64,000 nt of DNA from Sinomonas atrocyanea (GTDB taxonomy: Bacteria; Actinomycetota; Actinomycetes; Actinomycetales; Micrococcaceae). The position numbers and the translations under genes were made by a program. Below are positions 40,687 to 49,934 of this stretch, piece after piece. A model generated the notes under the pieces. It had not been told where the DNA came from. It did no database searches and was given only the letters and a program-made list of their open reading frames with translations. The stretch is from NCBI RefSeq assembly GCF_030811715.1, contig NZ_JAUSRH010000005.1, forward strand, positions 62,001-126,000. Reading direction: 5' to 3'. The stretch's first letter is position 1. Every line of letters begins with the position of its first letter.

Positions 40687-43364
40687 ACGTCGTGGTGGAC
40701 GGAGTCGCCGTCGAACTCCCTGCCGGGGCCACCGTCCTGGACGCCATCCGGGCCGCCGGGAAGCACGTTCCGACCCTGTGCCACGACGACAGGCTCTCCG
40801 TGGCGGCGTCCTGCAGGACGTGCCTCGTCGAAGTGGCCGGGCAGGGGGTGGTCGCCGCGTGCAGCACGCCCGCCCATGACGGCGGCGTCGTGGCAGCAGA
40901 CGGCACGCTCGCGCTGCGGCGGCGGGCGTTGGAGGTGATCCTGGCCGGCCTGCCGGCGCGTGCACTCCAGGCTCCGGCGGACCGCAGCGAGCTCGCGCGG
41001 GAATGCGCCGACCACGGAGTCACCGCTCCGCCGGGGATGCCGCTGCTTCCGGTGCGCGGGCTGGACCACTCGCACCCGTACGTCAAGCTCGACCGCGACC
41101 TGTGCATCGCCTGCGGGCGGTGCGTGCGGGCGTGTGCCGAGATCCAGGGAACGTTCGCCCTGACGCTCTCGGGCCGGGGCGCCGACACGGTCGTGGCGCC
41201 GGGGACAGGCGGGGCCTGGGCCGATTCCGACTGCGTCTCCTGCGGGGCCTGCGTGGACACCTGCCCAACGGGTGCGCTGTCCGAACCGGGACTGCTCGTC
41301 GCCGCCCCGCTGGAGAGGACCACGCGCACGACCTGCGGATTCTGCGGGGTCGGGTGCACCCTGGACATCACGACCCGCGACGGGGCCGTCGCCGCCGTCC
41401 GCCCCGTGGAGCAGGGGTCGGTGAACCGCGGGCACGCGTGCGTGAAGGGCCGCTTCGCCCATGGTTACCTCCGCTCGCCCGACAGGCTCCGCGCCCCGCT
41501 CGTCCGGCGCGGCGGGATCCTCGTCGAGGCCTCCTGGGACGAGGCCATCGGCTACGCCGCGGATCGGCTGCCGGCCGTCCGCGACGCCGGCCCCGGAGCC
41601 TTCGGGCTCATCTCCTCCGCCCGCGCCACCAACGAGGAGAACTACCTCGCCCAGAAGTTCGCCCGCGCGGTGATGGGCACCAACAGCATCGACAACTGCT
41701 CCCGGCTCTGTCACGCGCCCTCGGCCTCGGGCCTGACCGCCTCGTTCGGGCTCGCCGGGGGAACCAACGCCCTCGAGGACCTCGACGGCTGGGACGCAGT
41801 CATGGTCGTCGGCGCGAACCCCACCGACGCCCACCCGGTGGTCGGGTCCCGCATCTTCGAAGCGGCGATGGCCGGCGCCCGGCTCCTCGTCATCGACCCG
41901 CGCCGGACCCGGCTGGCCCGCCACGCCGACATCCACCTCGCCCCGCGCCCGGGCACGAACGTGGCCGTCTTCAACGCGCTCGCCCACGTGCTGATCCGGG
42001 AGGGGCTCACCGACCCGGCCTTCATCCGCACGCACACCAGCGGGTACGAGGACCTGGCCGCAGTGGTTGCGCAGTACCCGCCTGAAGCGGTCGAGAAGGT
42101 CTCCGGCATCCCCGCCGCAGACCTCGTCGCCGCGGCGAGGCTCTATGGCTCGGCCCGGGCGCCGGGGATCTTCTACGGGCTCGGGGTGACCGAACACCTC
42201 CACGGCACCGACGGGGTCCGGGCCCTGGCCAACCTCCCGCTGCTGCGCGGGGCAGTCGGGCCCGGCCATGGCGGCGGGATCAATCCACTCCGCGGGCAGA
42301 ACAATGTCCAGGGGGCCTCCGACATGGGAGCCCTGCCGGACCAGCTGCCGGGCTACCAGCCCGTCGCCGACGCCGCGGTCCGGGGCCGCTTCGCGGGCGC
42401 CTGGCAGACTCCCCTCCCCGCCGTGCCGGGCCGGAGGATCCCGCAGATGTTCGACGCCGCCCGGGCTGGATCCCTCCAGGCCCTGTGGATCATCGGCGAG
42501 GACGTGCTCAGCACCGATCCCGACAGCTCCGCCGTCCGGGCGGCCCTGGAAGCCTGCCCCCTGGTCCTCTGCAACGACCTGTTCCTCTCGCCTACCGCCG
42601 CGGCCGCGGACGTCGTGTTCCCGGTGGCGGCCTGGCCGGAGAAGGACGGGACGTTCACCAACTTCGACCGGCGCGTCCAGAGGGTCCGCCCCGCAGTGGA
42701 CGCACCTCGCGGCGTCCGGACCGACTTCGACGTCCTCCAGTCCGTCGCCGAGGCCATGGGCCATCCCCTGGGATGCGCCACCGCGGCCGAGGCCTGGGCG
42801 GAGTGCGCCGACCTGGCCCCCGCGTTCGCGGGCATCAGCCACGCCCGACTGGACCGGGACGGCGCGCTGCACTGGCCTTGCGGCACCGGCTCTCCGGGAA
42901 CGCCGCGGCTCTACTCCGAGCGCTTCGCCACACCGGACGGCCGGGCCAGATTCGCGGGCCGGCCCTACCTGCCCCCGGGAGAGCAGCCGGACCCGGAGTT
43001 CCCCTGCCTGCTCATCACGGGCCGCAGAGCCGAGCACTACAACTCCGGAAGCATGACGCGGCGCACCCCCAATCTCCGCCTCCTCTCCCGCGAGAGCCTC
43101 GACGTTGCCCCCGAGGACGCCGCGTCCCTGCGGCTCACGGCCGGAGACCTCGTCGAGGTCTCCAGCCGGCGCGGAAACGCGGTCCTCCCGGTGAGGATCA
43201 GCGACGACATCCAGCCGGGGCAGGCCTTCGCCGCGATCCACTTCCCCGACGCGGCAGTGAACGGGCTCACGTCCCCCCACGTGGACGAGGCGACCGGATG
43301 CCCCGAATACAAGGTCACCGCCGTCCGGATCCAAGCCCTCGGGCAGCCTGGGGCGACGCCCTGA
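40683..43364 (+). CDS. Formate dehydrogenase, molybdenum catalytic subunit
   Basis: An 893-residue protein. The NuoG-like N terminus has a [2Fe-2S] ferredoxin domain (CHDD, CRTC near residues 33-50), and two [4Fe-4S] motifs follow (CIACGRCVRAC and CVSCGACVDTC). Next is the molybdopterin domain with its own cluster (CGFCGVGC near 220). The molybdenum ligand is Cys343 in SRLCHAPS, so this is the cysteine form, not selenocysteine. The C-terminal cofactor-binding domain is complete. The GTG at 40683 overlaps the previous stop. It oxidises formate to CO2. No fdhD or chaperone gene is adjacent. Confidence 0.88.
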   Translation: MNVVVDGVAVELPAGATVLDAIRAAGKHVPTLCHDDRLSVAASCRTCLVEVAGQGVVAACSTPAHDGGVVAADGTLALRRRALEVILAGLPARALQAPADRSELARECADHGVTAPPGMPLLPVRGLDHSHPYVKLDRDLCIACGRCVRACAEIQGTFALTLSGRGADTVVAPGTGGAWADSDCVSCGACVDTCPTGALSEPGLLVAAPLERTTRTTCGFCGVGCTLDITTRDGAVAAVRPVEQGSVNRGHACVKGRFAHGYLRSPDRLRAPLVRRGGILVEASWDEAIGYAADRLPAVRDAGPGAFGLISSARATNEENYLAQKFARAVMGTNSIDNCSRLCHAPSASGLTASFGLAGGTNALEDLDGWDAVMVVGANPTDAHPVVGSRIFEAAMAGARLLVIDPRRTRLARHADIHLAPRPGTNVAVFNALAHVLIREGLTDPAFIRTHTSGYEDLAAVVAQYPPEAVEKVSGIPAADLVAAARLYGSARAPGIFYGLGVTEHLHGTDGVRALANLPLLRGAVGPGHGGGINPLRGQNNVQGASDMGALPDQLPGYQPVADAAVRGRFAGAWQTPLPAVPGRRIPQMFDAARAGSLQALWIIGEDVLSTDPDSSAVRAALEACPLVLCNDLFLSPTAAAADVVFPVAAWPEKDGTFTNFDRRVQRVRPAVDAPRGVRTDFDVLQSVAEAMGHPLGCATAAEAWAECADLAPAFAGISHARLDRDGALHWPCGTGSPGTPRLYSERFATPDGRARFAGRPYLPPGEQPDPEFPCLLITGRRAEHYNSGSMTRRTPNLRLLSRESLDVAPEDAASLRLTAGDLVEVSSRRGNAVLPVRISDDIQPGQAFAAIHFPDAAVNGLTSPHVDEATGCPEYKVTAVRIQALGQPGATP

Positions 43365-43528
43365 GCGCCAGCCTCCCGGCCGCCGCCACTGCCGGGTGGG
43401 GAAGTGCCTGCGGCCCGAATAGGGCACACGAGCGTCCGGTGACCCGGGTCGCGGAGGCGGGCACACGGCGTCGTGCGGCGCCCGGCCTTGTGGCGCGGCC
43501 CACTCCTCGCGTACCATCGTCGTGAGCG

Positions 43529-43558
43529 ATATTAGAACACGGTGTTCCATTATAGAAC
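43529..43558. promoter_or_regulatory. IclR-type operator upstream of mobA
   Basis: A 15-bp palindrome, GTTCC-ATTAT-AGAAC, lies at 43544-43558. An extra inverted half-site, ATATTAGAAC at 43529-43538, is 20 bases from the matching palindrome half. A short second symmetry, GAACAC-G-GTGTTC, links them. The layout, palindrome plus one direct half-site, matches that at pcaH. The region is A+T-rich against the surroundings and lies about 70 bases before the mobA start. Confidence 0.6.
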
Positions 43559-43629
43559 ACAGCGCGAGATATCGGACAGGCAATGCGATGGCGAGCCGTC
43601 GCCACCCCACAGAGAAGTGAGGAAAACCC

Positions 43630-45531
43630 GTGCAGTTCCACCATCACGGCTACGTCTCCACGAACCCCAAGGTCCAGCCGGCCGCGGGCGTTGGCCTCAA
43701 CCGCCCCGAGGAGCTCCCCGACCAGGTCGACGTCCTGATCATCGGCACGGGCCCCGCGGGCATGATCACCGCCGCGCAGCTCTCCCAGTTCCCGGACGTG
43801 ATCACGCGCATCATCGAGCGCCGCCCCGGCCGCCTCGAGATCGGCCAGGCGGACGGCATCCAGGCCCGCAGCGTCGAGACGTTCCAGGCGTTCGGCTTCG
43901 CGCCCGAGATCACCGCCGAGGCGTACCACATCACCGAGATGAACTTCTGGAGCCCGGACCCGGAGGACCCGCACAACATCGTTCGGACCTCCCGCGCGGT
44001 CGACGACGAGATGGGCATCAGCGAGTTCCCGCACCTGATCGTGAACCAGGCCCGCGTGCTCGACTACTTCGCCGAGGTCATGCGGAACTCCCCGACCCGG
44101 ATGACGCCGGACTACGGCTGGGAGTTTCTCGGCCTCGAGATCGGCGAGGGCGAGTACCCGGTGACCGTGCGGATCGTCGGCTCCGGGCCCGAGAACCAGG
44201 GCCGGGAGCGCACCATCAGCGCCAAGTACGTGGTCGGCTCCGACGGAGCCCGCTCCAAGGTGCGCGACGCCATCGGCTGCGAGATGAGCGGCGACCGCGC
44301 CAACCACGCATGGGGCGTCATGGACGTCCTGGCCAACACGGACTTCCCGGACATCCGCACCAAGTGCGCCATCCAGTCCCACGACGGCGGCAGCATCCTG
44401 CACATCCCGCGCGAGGGCGGATACCTGTTCCGCATGTACGTGGACCTCGGCGTCGTGCCGGACGACGACCACGGCAAGATCCGCCAGACTCCGCTCGAGG
44501 AGATCATCGCCCGCGCGAACAAGATCCTCCACCCGTACAGCGTCGACGTGAAGAGCGTCGCATGGAACAGCGTCTACGAGGTGGGCCACCGCGTGACCCA
44601 CCGCTTCGACGACGTCCCGACGAGCCAGGTCGGCACCCGCACCCCCCGCGTGTTCATCACGGGCGACGCCTGCCACACGCACAGCGCCAAGGCCGGCCAG
44701 GGCATGAACGTCTCGATGCAGGACGGCTTCAACATCGGCTGGAAGCTCGGCCACGTCCTCGAGGGCCGCAGCCCCGAGAGCCTGCTGTCGACCTACACCG
44801 CCGAGCGCCAGGTCATCGCGCAGAACCTCATCGACTTCGACCGCACCTGGTCCTCCATGATGGCCAAGAAGCCCGAGGAGTTCGAGAACCCCCAGGAGCT
44901 CGCCGACTTCTACGTGCGCACCGCGGAGTTCCCGGCCGGGTTCATGACCGAGTACACCCAGTCCATGATCGTGGGCGCCCCCAAGCACCAGGCCCTCGCC
45001 ACCGGCTACACCGTCGGCAAGCGCTTCAAGTCGGCCCGCGTCGCCCGGATCTGCGACACGAACCCGCTGCACCTCGGCCACCTGGCCGCGGCTGACGGGC
45101 GCTGGCGCATCTACGTCTTCGCAGACGCGGCCAAGCCCGGCACCGCCGACTCGACGCTCGCGAAGTTCGCGGACTGGCTCGCCACCGATCCGGCCTCGCC
45201 GGTCGTGGCGACCCCCGAGGGCCTCGACCGCAACGCGTGGTTCGATGTGAAGGTGGTCTACCAGCAGGACCACCGCTCCTTCGACCTGAACGACGTCCCG
45301 GCCGTCTTCAAGCCCCAGGTCGGCGAGTTCGGCCTCAACGACCTCGAGAACGTCTTCGGCACGCTCAAGGACGAGGACATCTTCGCCCAGCGCGGGATCG
45401 ACCGCGACGGCGTGGTCGTGGTGGTCCGCCCCGACCAGTACGTCGCCGACGTCCTGCCGCTCGCGGCCACCGACGAGCTCGGCGCGTTCTTCGCCGGCGT
45501 CCTCAAGGGCCGCGCGGCGGCGCAGGTCTAG
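43630..45531 (+). CDS. mobA: 3-hydroxybenzoate 4-monooxygenase
   Basis: A 633-residue FAD hydroxylase of the phenol 2-monooxygenase family. The FAD fold IIGTGPAGM near residue 38, VGSDGARSKVR near 205 and GDACHTHSAKAGQGMN near 343 are clear, followed by a C-terminal thioredoxin-like domain (RGIDRDGVVVVVRPDQYVADVLPL near 600). The overall text, including GQADGIQARSVE and SEFPHLIVNQARV, closely follows MobA of Comamonas testosteroni as I remember it. It converts 3-hydroxybenzoate to protocatechuate with NADPH and O2, so it feeds the pca operon 20 kb away. The GTG at 43630 follows GTGAGGAA. Confidence 0.88.
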   Translation: MQFHHHGYVSTNPKVQPAAGVGLNRPEELPDQVDVLIIGTGPAGMITAAQLSQFPDVITRIIERRPGRLEIGQADGIQARSVETFQAFGFAPEITAEAYHITEMNFWSPDPEDPHNIVRTSRAVDDEMGISEFPHLIVNQARVLDYFAEVMRNSPTRMTPDYGWEFLGLEIGEGEYPVTVRIVGSGPENQGRERTISAKYVVGSDGARSKVRDAIGCEMSGDRANHAWGVMDVLANTDFPDIRTKCAIQSHDGGSILHIPREGGYLFRMYVDLGVVPDDDHGKIRQTPLEEIIARANKILHPYSVDVKSVAWNSVYEVGHRVTHRFDDVPTSQVGTRTPRVFITGDACHTHSAKAGQGMNVSMQDGFNIGWKLGHVLEGRSPESLLSTYTAERQVIAQNLIDFDRTWSSMMAKKPEEFENPQELADFYVRTAEFPAGFMTEYTQSMIVGAPKHQALATGYTVGKRFKSARVARICDTNPLHLGHLAAADGRWRIYVFADAAKPGTADSTLAKFADWLATDPASPVVATPEGLDRNAWFDVKVVYQQDHRSFDLNDVPAVFKPQVGEFGLNDLENVFGTLKDEDIFAQRGIDRDGVVVVVRPDQYVADVLPLAATDELGAFFAGVLKGRAAAQV

Positions 45532-45559
45532 CAGGCGCGGCCCGGCCGCATCGCGAAGC

Positions 45560-45609
45560 ACGACGGCGCTGGGTCGCCTTCCGTACGGGAGGCGGCCCCG
45601 CGCCGTCGT
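45560..45609. terminator. Hairpin after mobA
   Basis: Ten-base arms ACGACGGCGC (45560-45569) and GCGCCGTCGT (45600-45609) enclose an inner stem of about seven bases (GCCTTCC/GGGAGGC). It lies 29 bases past the mobA stop. There is no T-tract. Confidence 0.7.
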
Positions 45610-45699
45610 CGTACGCCCTGAATGTTTCCCTGCGGGCACCGGGGGGAAATCTCGCATCACTCGAGCACCATGGGCACCACCAGAACGGAAGGCACTGCC

Positions 45700-46455
45700 A
45701 TGATCGACTCACTCACAGCGGGTCTCGCCGAAGTGGCGCGGTTCGTCCCCCAGTTCCTGCTCTTCCTCGTGATCCTCATCGTGGGCCTGCTGGTGGCCAA
45801 GGCCATCGCCAAGGCGCTCTCCCGGCTCCTGGCCAAAATCGGCTTCGACCGCTGGGTCGAGCGCGGCGGCGTGAAGCGCGCCCTCGCCAACTCGAATCTC
45901 GACGCGAGCGAGATCGTCTCGAAGATCATCTACTACGCGCTCGTGCTCTTCGTCCTCCAGTTCGCCTTCGGCGTCTTCGGGCCCAACCCGGTCAGCACCC
46001 TGCTGGCCGCGATCATCGCCTTCCTGCCCAAGATCGTCGTGGCCATCATCATCGTGATAGTGGCCGCTGCCATCGCAGCCGCGGTCAAGACCCTCATCCA
46101 GGGCTCGCTCGGCGGCCTCTCCTACGGCCGCACCCTCGCCAACATCGCGAGCATCTTCATCATCGGCATCGGCATCATCGCCGCCCTCAACCAGGTGGAC
46201 ATCGCGGTCACCGTCACGACCCCGATCCTCATTGCGGTGCTCGCAGCGATCGTCGGCGTGGTCATCGTGGGCGTGGGCGGCGGCCTGATCAAGCCCATGT
46301 CGCAGCGCTGGGAGCGCTACCTCTCGCGGGCCGAGGAGGAGGCACCGCGCGTCAAGGCGCACGCCGAGTCCGCTCCCCCGGCGAGCGAGCAGATCAAGGA
46401 GGCCGCCCGGGCGCACATGCCCGATTCGGCGGATGGCGGCGCCCACAAGTACTGA
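45700..46455 (+). CDS. Conserved TM-helix-repeat membrane protein (mechanosensitive-channel-like)
   Basis: A 251-residue protein with at least four long hydrophobic segments (FVPQFLLFLVILIVGLLVAKAI near residue 14, IIYYALVLFVLQFAFG near 70, VVAIIIVIVAAAIAAAV near 110, ILIAVLAAIVGVVIVGVGGG near 180). It has the double-Gly/Leu pattern of the TM_helix repeat found in CmpX/MscS-related proteins, but no MscS beta domain. The C-terminal 45 residues are charged. The ATG at 45700 follows GGAAGG. A role in osmotic or envelope stress is likely but unproven. Confidence 0.72.
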   Translation: MIDSLTAGLAEVARFVPQFLLFLVILIVGLLVAKAIAKALSRLLAKIGFDRWVERGGVKRALANSNLDASEIVSKIIYYALVLFVLQFAFGVFGPNPVSTLLAAIIAFLPKIVVAIIIVIVAAAIAAAVKTLIQGSLGGLSYGRTLANIASIFIIGIGIIAALNQVDIAVTVTTPILIAVLAAIVGVVIVGVGGGLIKPMSQRWERYLSRAEEEAPRVKAHAESAPPASEQIKEAARAHMPDSADGGAHKY

Positions 46456-46524
46456 GCGCACACTGGTACTGACGGCGCGCCGCGGCCAGTCCCCGGCGCG
46501 CCATCCACGAAAGGAGGAACCGCG

Positions 46525-47043
46525 ATGCTCACCAACGCAGACCTCGAGGACCTCAAGGACGGCCACGGCGACGTGGTCTCCCAGGACGGGGAGAAGATCG
46601 GCGGAATCGGCGACTTCTACCTCGACGACGAGACCGACGTGCCCACGTGGGTCACGGTGAAGACCGGGCTCTTCGGGACCAAGGAGTCGTTCGTGCCCCT
46701 CGAAGGGGCGAGGATCGCCGAGGAGAACCTCGTGGTCCCCTACACGAAGGAGCACGTCAAGGACGCGCCCCGGGTGGACGCGGACGAGCGGCTCGAGCCC
46801 GGCGAGGAGGACCGCCTCTACCGCCACTACGGCCGCTCGGCGCCGAAGGGGCTGGCGGACACCGAGCGGGCGCAGAATGAGGTGGCCCTGCAGGAGGGCC
46901 CGGTCGGGAAGCAGCTGCGGGAGGGCGGCCTGCGCAGGCGTCCCCTCGGAACCAGCCTGAACCAGCCGATCCCGGTGGAGAGCACGCCCGCTGACCGCAC
47001 CCCGGCCGTCACGGACGTCGAGGCAGACAGGGAGCCCTCATGA
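46525..47043 (+). CDS. PRC-barrel-domain protein
   Basis: A 172-residue soluble protein. The first 85 residues form a PRC-barrel (DVVSQDGEKIGGIGDFYLDDETDVPTW is its characteristic strand pattern, here residues 15-41 in part). The remainder is charged and probably disordered. AAAGGAGGAA precedes the ATG. Actinobacterial relatives are often stress-induced. It overlaps the next gene by four bases. Confidence 0.8.
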   Translation: MLTNADLEDLKDGHGDVVSQDGEKIGGIGDFYLDDETDVPTWVTVKTGLFGTKESFVPLEGARIAEENLVVPYTKEHVKDAPRVDADERLEPGEEDRLYRHYGRSAPKGLADTERAQNEVALQEGPVGKQLREGGLRRRPLGTSLNQPIPVESTPADRTPAVTDVEADREPS

Positions 47044-47495
47044 CGACCGATCCCGCCGAGGGCCAGGGCGTGCCCGGCCGGTTCCCCCGCGACCCGGGGG
47101 ACGCGGAGGGACGGCCGGCACCCGTTCACCCGACCGGGGCCCCCGCAGCTGCAGGCCCGCCCGCGCCCCCCGCTTCGCCCTCGAGCCGTCCGGTGGAGCA
47201 GCCCGAGGCGCAGACCGGACCCGGGCGGCCGGGCGTCTCCCGGGCCGGGGCCACCTGGACCGCGGTCATCGCGGGGCTCGTGGTCTTCATCCTGCTTGTG
47301 GTGTTCTTCATCCAGAACCAGGACATGGTGCAGGTCCACTTCCTCGGCCTGATCGGGCCGGTGCCGTTGGGCCTGGCGCTGTTCATCGCGGCGGTCGCGG
47401 GCGGCGTGCTCGTGGCGATCGCCGGGGCCATCCGGATCTTCCAGCTCCGGACGGCCGCGCGCCGCGCCCGGCGCACCACGCCGCCGGGGCGCTGA
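47040..47495 (+). CDS. LapA-domain (DUF1049) membrane protein
   Basis: A 151-residue protein with a Pro/Ala-rich N-terminal 70 residues and two membrane helices (AVIAGLVVFILLVVFFIQNQ near 78 and LALFIAAVAGGVLVAIAGAI near 112). FIQNQDMVQVHFLG between them is the LapA signature. A short basic tail ends the protein. It is co-translated with the PRC-barrel gene (ATGA). LapA relates to lipopolysaccharide control in Gram-negatives; its role in actinobacteria is unknown. Confidence 0.8.
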   Translation: MTTDPAEGQGVPGRFPRDPGDAEGRPAPVHPTGAPAAAGPPAPPASPSSRPVEQPEAQTGPGRPGVSRAGATWTAVIAGLVVFILLVVFFIQNQDMVQVHFLGLIGPVPLGLALFIAAVAGGVLVAIAGAIRIFQLRTAARRARRTTPPGR

Positions 47496-47571
47496 GGAGC
47501 GCCCACCCGGGCTGGCGTGGCCGGGCCCACCGAGGGGCCTGGCCGGGTCCGCCGAGCTGGCCCGGCCGGCC

Positions 47572-48321
47572 TCACCGGGGCGCGAGGACGCAGAACTCGT
47601 TGCCCTCGGTGTCGGCAAGGACGACCCACGGAACGTCGCCCTGCCCGACATCGGCGGGCGTCGCCCCGAGGGCCCGGAGGCGGGCGACCTCGGCCGCCTG
47701 GCCATCGCCGCGGTAGGGCAGCAGGTCGAGGTGGAGGCGCGTGGAGGCCACCTCGGCCGCGGGCGTGCGGACGAACTCGAGGTACGGCCCGACGCCCCGG
47801 GCGGAGCGGAGCGAGGCGTGCCCGTCGGTCACCGCATGCACGGTCCAGTCCATCGCTCCGCCCCAGAACCGGGCCATCTCGCGCGGGTCCTCGCAGTCGA
47901 CGACCACAGCCGCGATCGGACCGGTGCCCGAGTAGTGCCCACACGGCTCCAGGACGCGGAAGACGTTGCCTTCCGGGTCCGCCATGGTCGTGCCCAGGGG
48001 CCTCTCCGGGGCGGCCGCAGCGGCCCCGGCGGTCGTCGCGCCGAGCTCCTCCAGGCGGGCCACCAGTTCCGCGCAATGGGCAGCGGATGCCGTGGCGAGG
48101 TCGAGGTGCACGCGGTAGTCCACCACCCGGGGGTCCGGGACGGTGACCACGTCGATGCAGACCGCGGCGGGATCGGGCCACACGAAGCCCCCGCCGGGTT
48201 CGACGTTCGTCACCCCGGGCCCTTCGCTGGAAACGCCCCAGCCGAGGGCCTCCGCCCAGAACCGGCCGAGCGCGGCGCCGTCCCGGGCCTTGATGTTCAC
48301 CTGAACGAGTCGCAGTGGCAT
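47572..48321 (-). CDS. VOC-superfamily protein, two glyoxalase-like domains
   Basis: A 249-residue protein with two tandem VOC modules (about residues 1-120 and 125-249). Each ends in the typical DPEGNVFRVLE or DTEGNEFCVL strand. Metal ligands are not obvious in every expected place. The start at 48321 is the ATG of MPLRLVQV; a GTG three codons earlier is possible. Such pairs occur in antibiotic-binding or small-molecule-binding proteins. No specific function can be assigned. Confidence 0.8.
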   Translation of the reverse strand: MPLRLVQVNIKARDGAALGRFWAEALGWGVSSEGPGVTNVEPGGGFVWPDPAAVCIDVVTVPDPRVVDYRVHLDLATASAAHCAELVARLEELGATTAGAAAAAPERPLGTTMADPEGNVFRVLEPCGHYSGTGPIAAVVVDCEDPREMARFWGGAMDWTVHAVTDGHASLRSARGVGPYLEFVRTPAAEVASTRLHLDLLPYRGDGQAAEVARLRALGATPADVGQGDVPWVVLADTEGNEFCVLAPR

Positions 48322-48361
48322 GCCGCCCACCCTAGCGGGCAGGTCCGCGGGACCCGGACGG

Positions 48362-49333
48362 TCAGAAGCCCGAGGGCCTCCTCGGTGTGTAGTGCTCCTC
48401 GAGGGAAGCGACCTCGTCCTCAGTGAGCGTCAGGTCGAGGGCCGCGGCGGCATCCGGGAGGTGGTGGGGCTTGGTCGCGCCGACGATCGGGGCGGACACC
48501 ACCGGGTTGCGCAGCACCCAGGCGAGCGCGACCTGCGCCATGGGCACGCCCCTGGCCTCCGCGACCTTCTGGAGGGCGTCGACGATCGGCCTGTTCACCT
48601 CGCCGGAGTAGCGGCTCTGGAGCGGGTCCGTCGTGGCTCGCTCGGTCTGCTGGTCGGTCCACGGCCGGGTCAGGCGGCCCTTGGCGAGCGGGCTCCACGG
48701 CATGCTCCCCACGCCCGTGGCGGCCAGCAGCGGCATCATCTCGCACTCGTCCTCGCGCTCCACGAGGCTGTACTGGTCCTGCATGGACACGAAGCGTGTC
48801 CATCCATTCGACTCCGCGGCGTACTGCATCGCCTGGAACTGCCAGGCCCACATGGACGAGGCCCCGAGGTAGCGCGCCTTGCCGGCCTTGACCACGTCGT
48901 GCAGCGCCTCCATCGTCTCCTCGACCGGGGTCTCGGGGTCGAAGCGGTGGATCTGGTGCAGGTCCACGTAGTCCGTACCGAGGCGGGTCAGGGACGCGTC
49001 GATCTGCTCCATGATCGCCCGGCGGGAGAGGCCGCGGCCGCCGGGGCCCTCGTGCATGGGGAAGAAGACCTTCGTGGCCAGCACCACGTCCTCGCGCCGG
49101 GTGTACTCCTGGATGGCGCGGCCCACGATCTCCTCGCTCGAGCCGTACCCGTAGACGTTCGCGGTGTCCCAGAACGTGATGCCGAGCTCGACCGCCTGGC
49201 GGAAGAGGGGCTCGGCAGCGTCATCGCCGAGCGCCCACTCGTTGTAGCCCCGTGAGGGGTCGCCGAAGCTCATGCAGCCGAGGGCGAGGCGGCTCACGCG
49301 GAGCCCGGAGGTGCCAAGACGGGTGTACTGCAT
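48362..49333 (-). CDS. Aldo/keto reductase
   Basis: A 323-residue AKR. FWDTANVYGYG near residue 53 carries the catalytic Asp/Tyr, VLATKVFF holds the lysine near 85, and VDLHQIHRFD near 122 the histidine. The C-terminal VGATKPHHLPDA is the usual NADPH-phosphate-contact region. The start at 49333 has AAAGGA nine bases upstream. It is divergent from the SRPBCC gene. Substrate unknown; close in type to the AKR at 33,662 but not identical. Confidence 0.87.
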   Translation of the reverse strand: MQYTRLGTSGLRVSRLALGCMSFGDPSRGYNEWALGDDAAEPLFRQAVELGITFWDTANVYGYGSSEEIVGRAIQEYTRREDVVLATKVFFPMHEGPGGRGLSRRAIMEQIDASLTRLGTDYVDLHQIHRFDPETPVEETMEALHDVVKAGKARYLGASSMWAWQFQAMQYAAESNGWTRFVSMQDQYSLVEREDECEMMPLLAATGVGSMPWSPLAKGRLTRPWTDQQTERATTDPLQSRYSGEVNRPIVDALQKVAEARGVPMAQVALAWVLRNPVVSAPIVGATKPHHLPDAAAALDLTLTEDEVASLEEHYTPRRPSGF

Positions 49334-49463
49334 GGGAGGAGGTCCTTTCGTCAGCGGTCCGGATGGGACCGACGCTACGCCGCCGGGCCACGATGAGGGA
49401 GGGCCTGCCGGGGCGAGGACCAGGCGGTTGATCCGCCCCGGCCCGGTGGCCGACGCTGGAACG

Positions 49464-49883
49464 ATGAGTGAAACCGTCTTCCGCGTCCGTATCCGCTGCA
49501 CGCCCGAGGCCCTGTGGGGCGCGCTCACCGACACCGACGTGCCCCGGCCGTGGATGGACGGCGGGACCGTCCACAGCTCCTGGGCGCCCGAGGCCGCGTA
49601 CGAGATGCGGGCGGCCGGGTCGGAGGTCGCGCTCGGGCACGTCGTCGCGATCGACCCTCCGCGGCGGCTCAAGGCGACCTTCGATCCCCGCTGGGACCCG
49701 GCCGTGGTGAACGAGCCGCCGGGCACCCTCGAGTACCTCATCGAGGCCGCGGAGAAGGGCGTCTGCGAGCTCACCGTCAGGATCGCGGGGCTGCGCGGCG
49801 CCTCGGCGGCGAGGGTCGAGCGGGACACCCCGGGGACCTACGCGCGTCTGAAGGAATGGGTCGAGGGCGGCGCGGGCCGGTAG
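49464..49883 (+). CDS. SRPBCC (AHSA1-like) family protein
   Basis: A 139-residue START/Bet v 1-like domain: FRVRIRCTPEALWGALTDTDVPRPWM at the N terminus (residues 5-30, given in part), a mid strand PPRRLKATFDP near 71, and the C-terminal long helix TYARLKEWVEGG. These proteins bind hydrophobic ligands in a helix-grip fold. The ATG at 49464 is chosen by fold start; no strong Shine-Dalgarno. Confidence 0.8.
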   Translation: MSETVFRVRIRCTPEALWGALTDTDVPRPWMDGGTVHSSWAPEAAYEMRAAGSEVALGHVVAIDPPRRLKATFDPRWDPAVVNEPPGTLEYLIEAAEKGVCELTVRIAGLRGASAARVERDTPGTYARLKEWVEGGAGR

Positions 49884-49934
49884 GCCGGTGACCCGCAGGA
49901 CGCGACCCGCAGGAGCTGACTTCCAGAAGGGCGC

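Noticed and set aside
39007-43364. Fragments of respiratory complex I (nuoE-F-G)
   Set aside because: No other nuo genes are present, and the large protein has a molybdopterin domain with the Cys ligand motif SRLCHAPS, typical of formate dehydrogenase.
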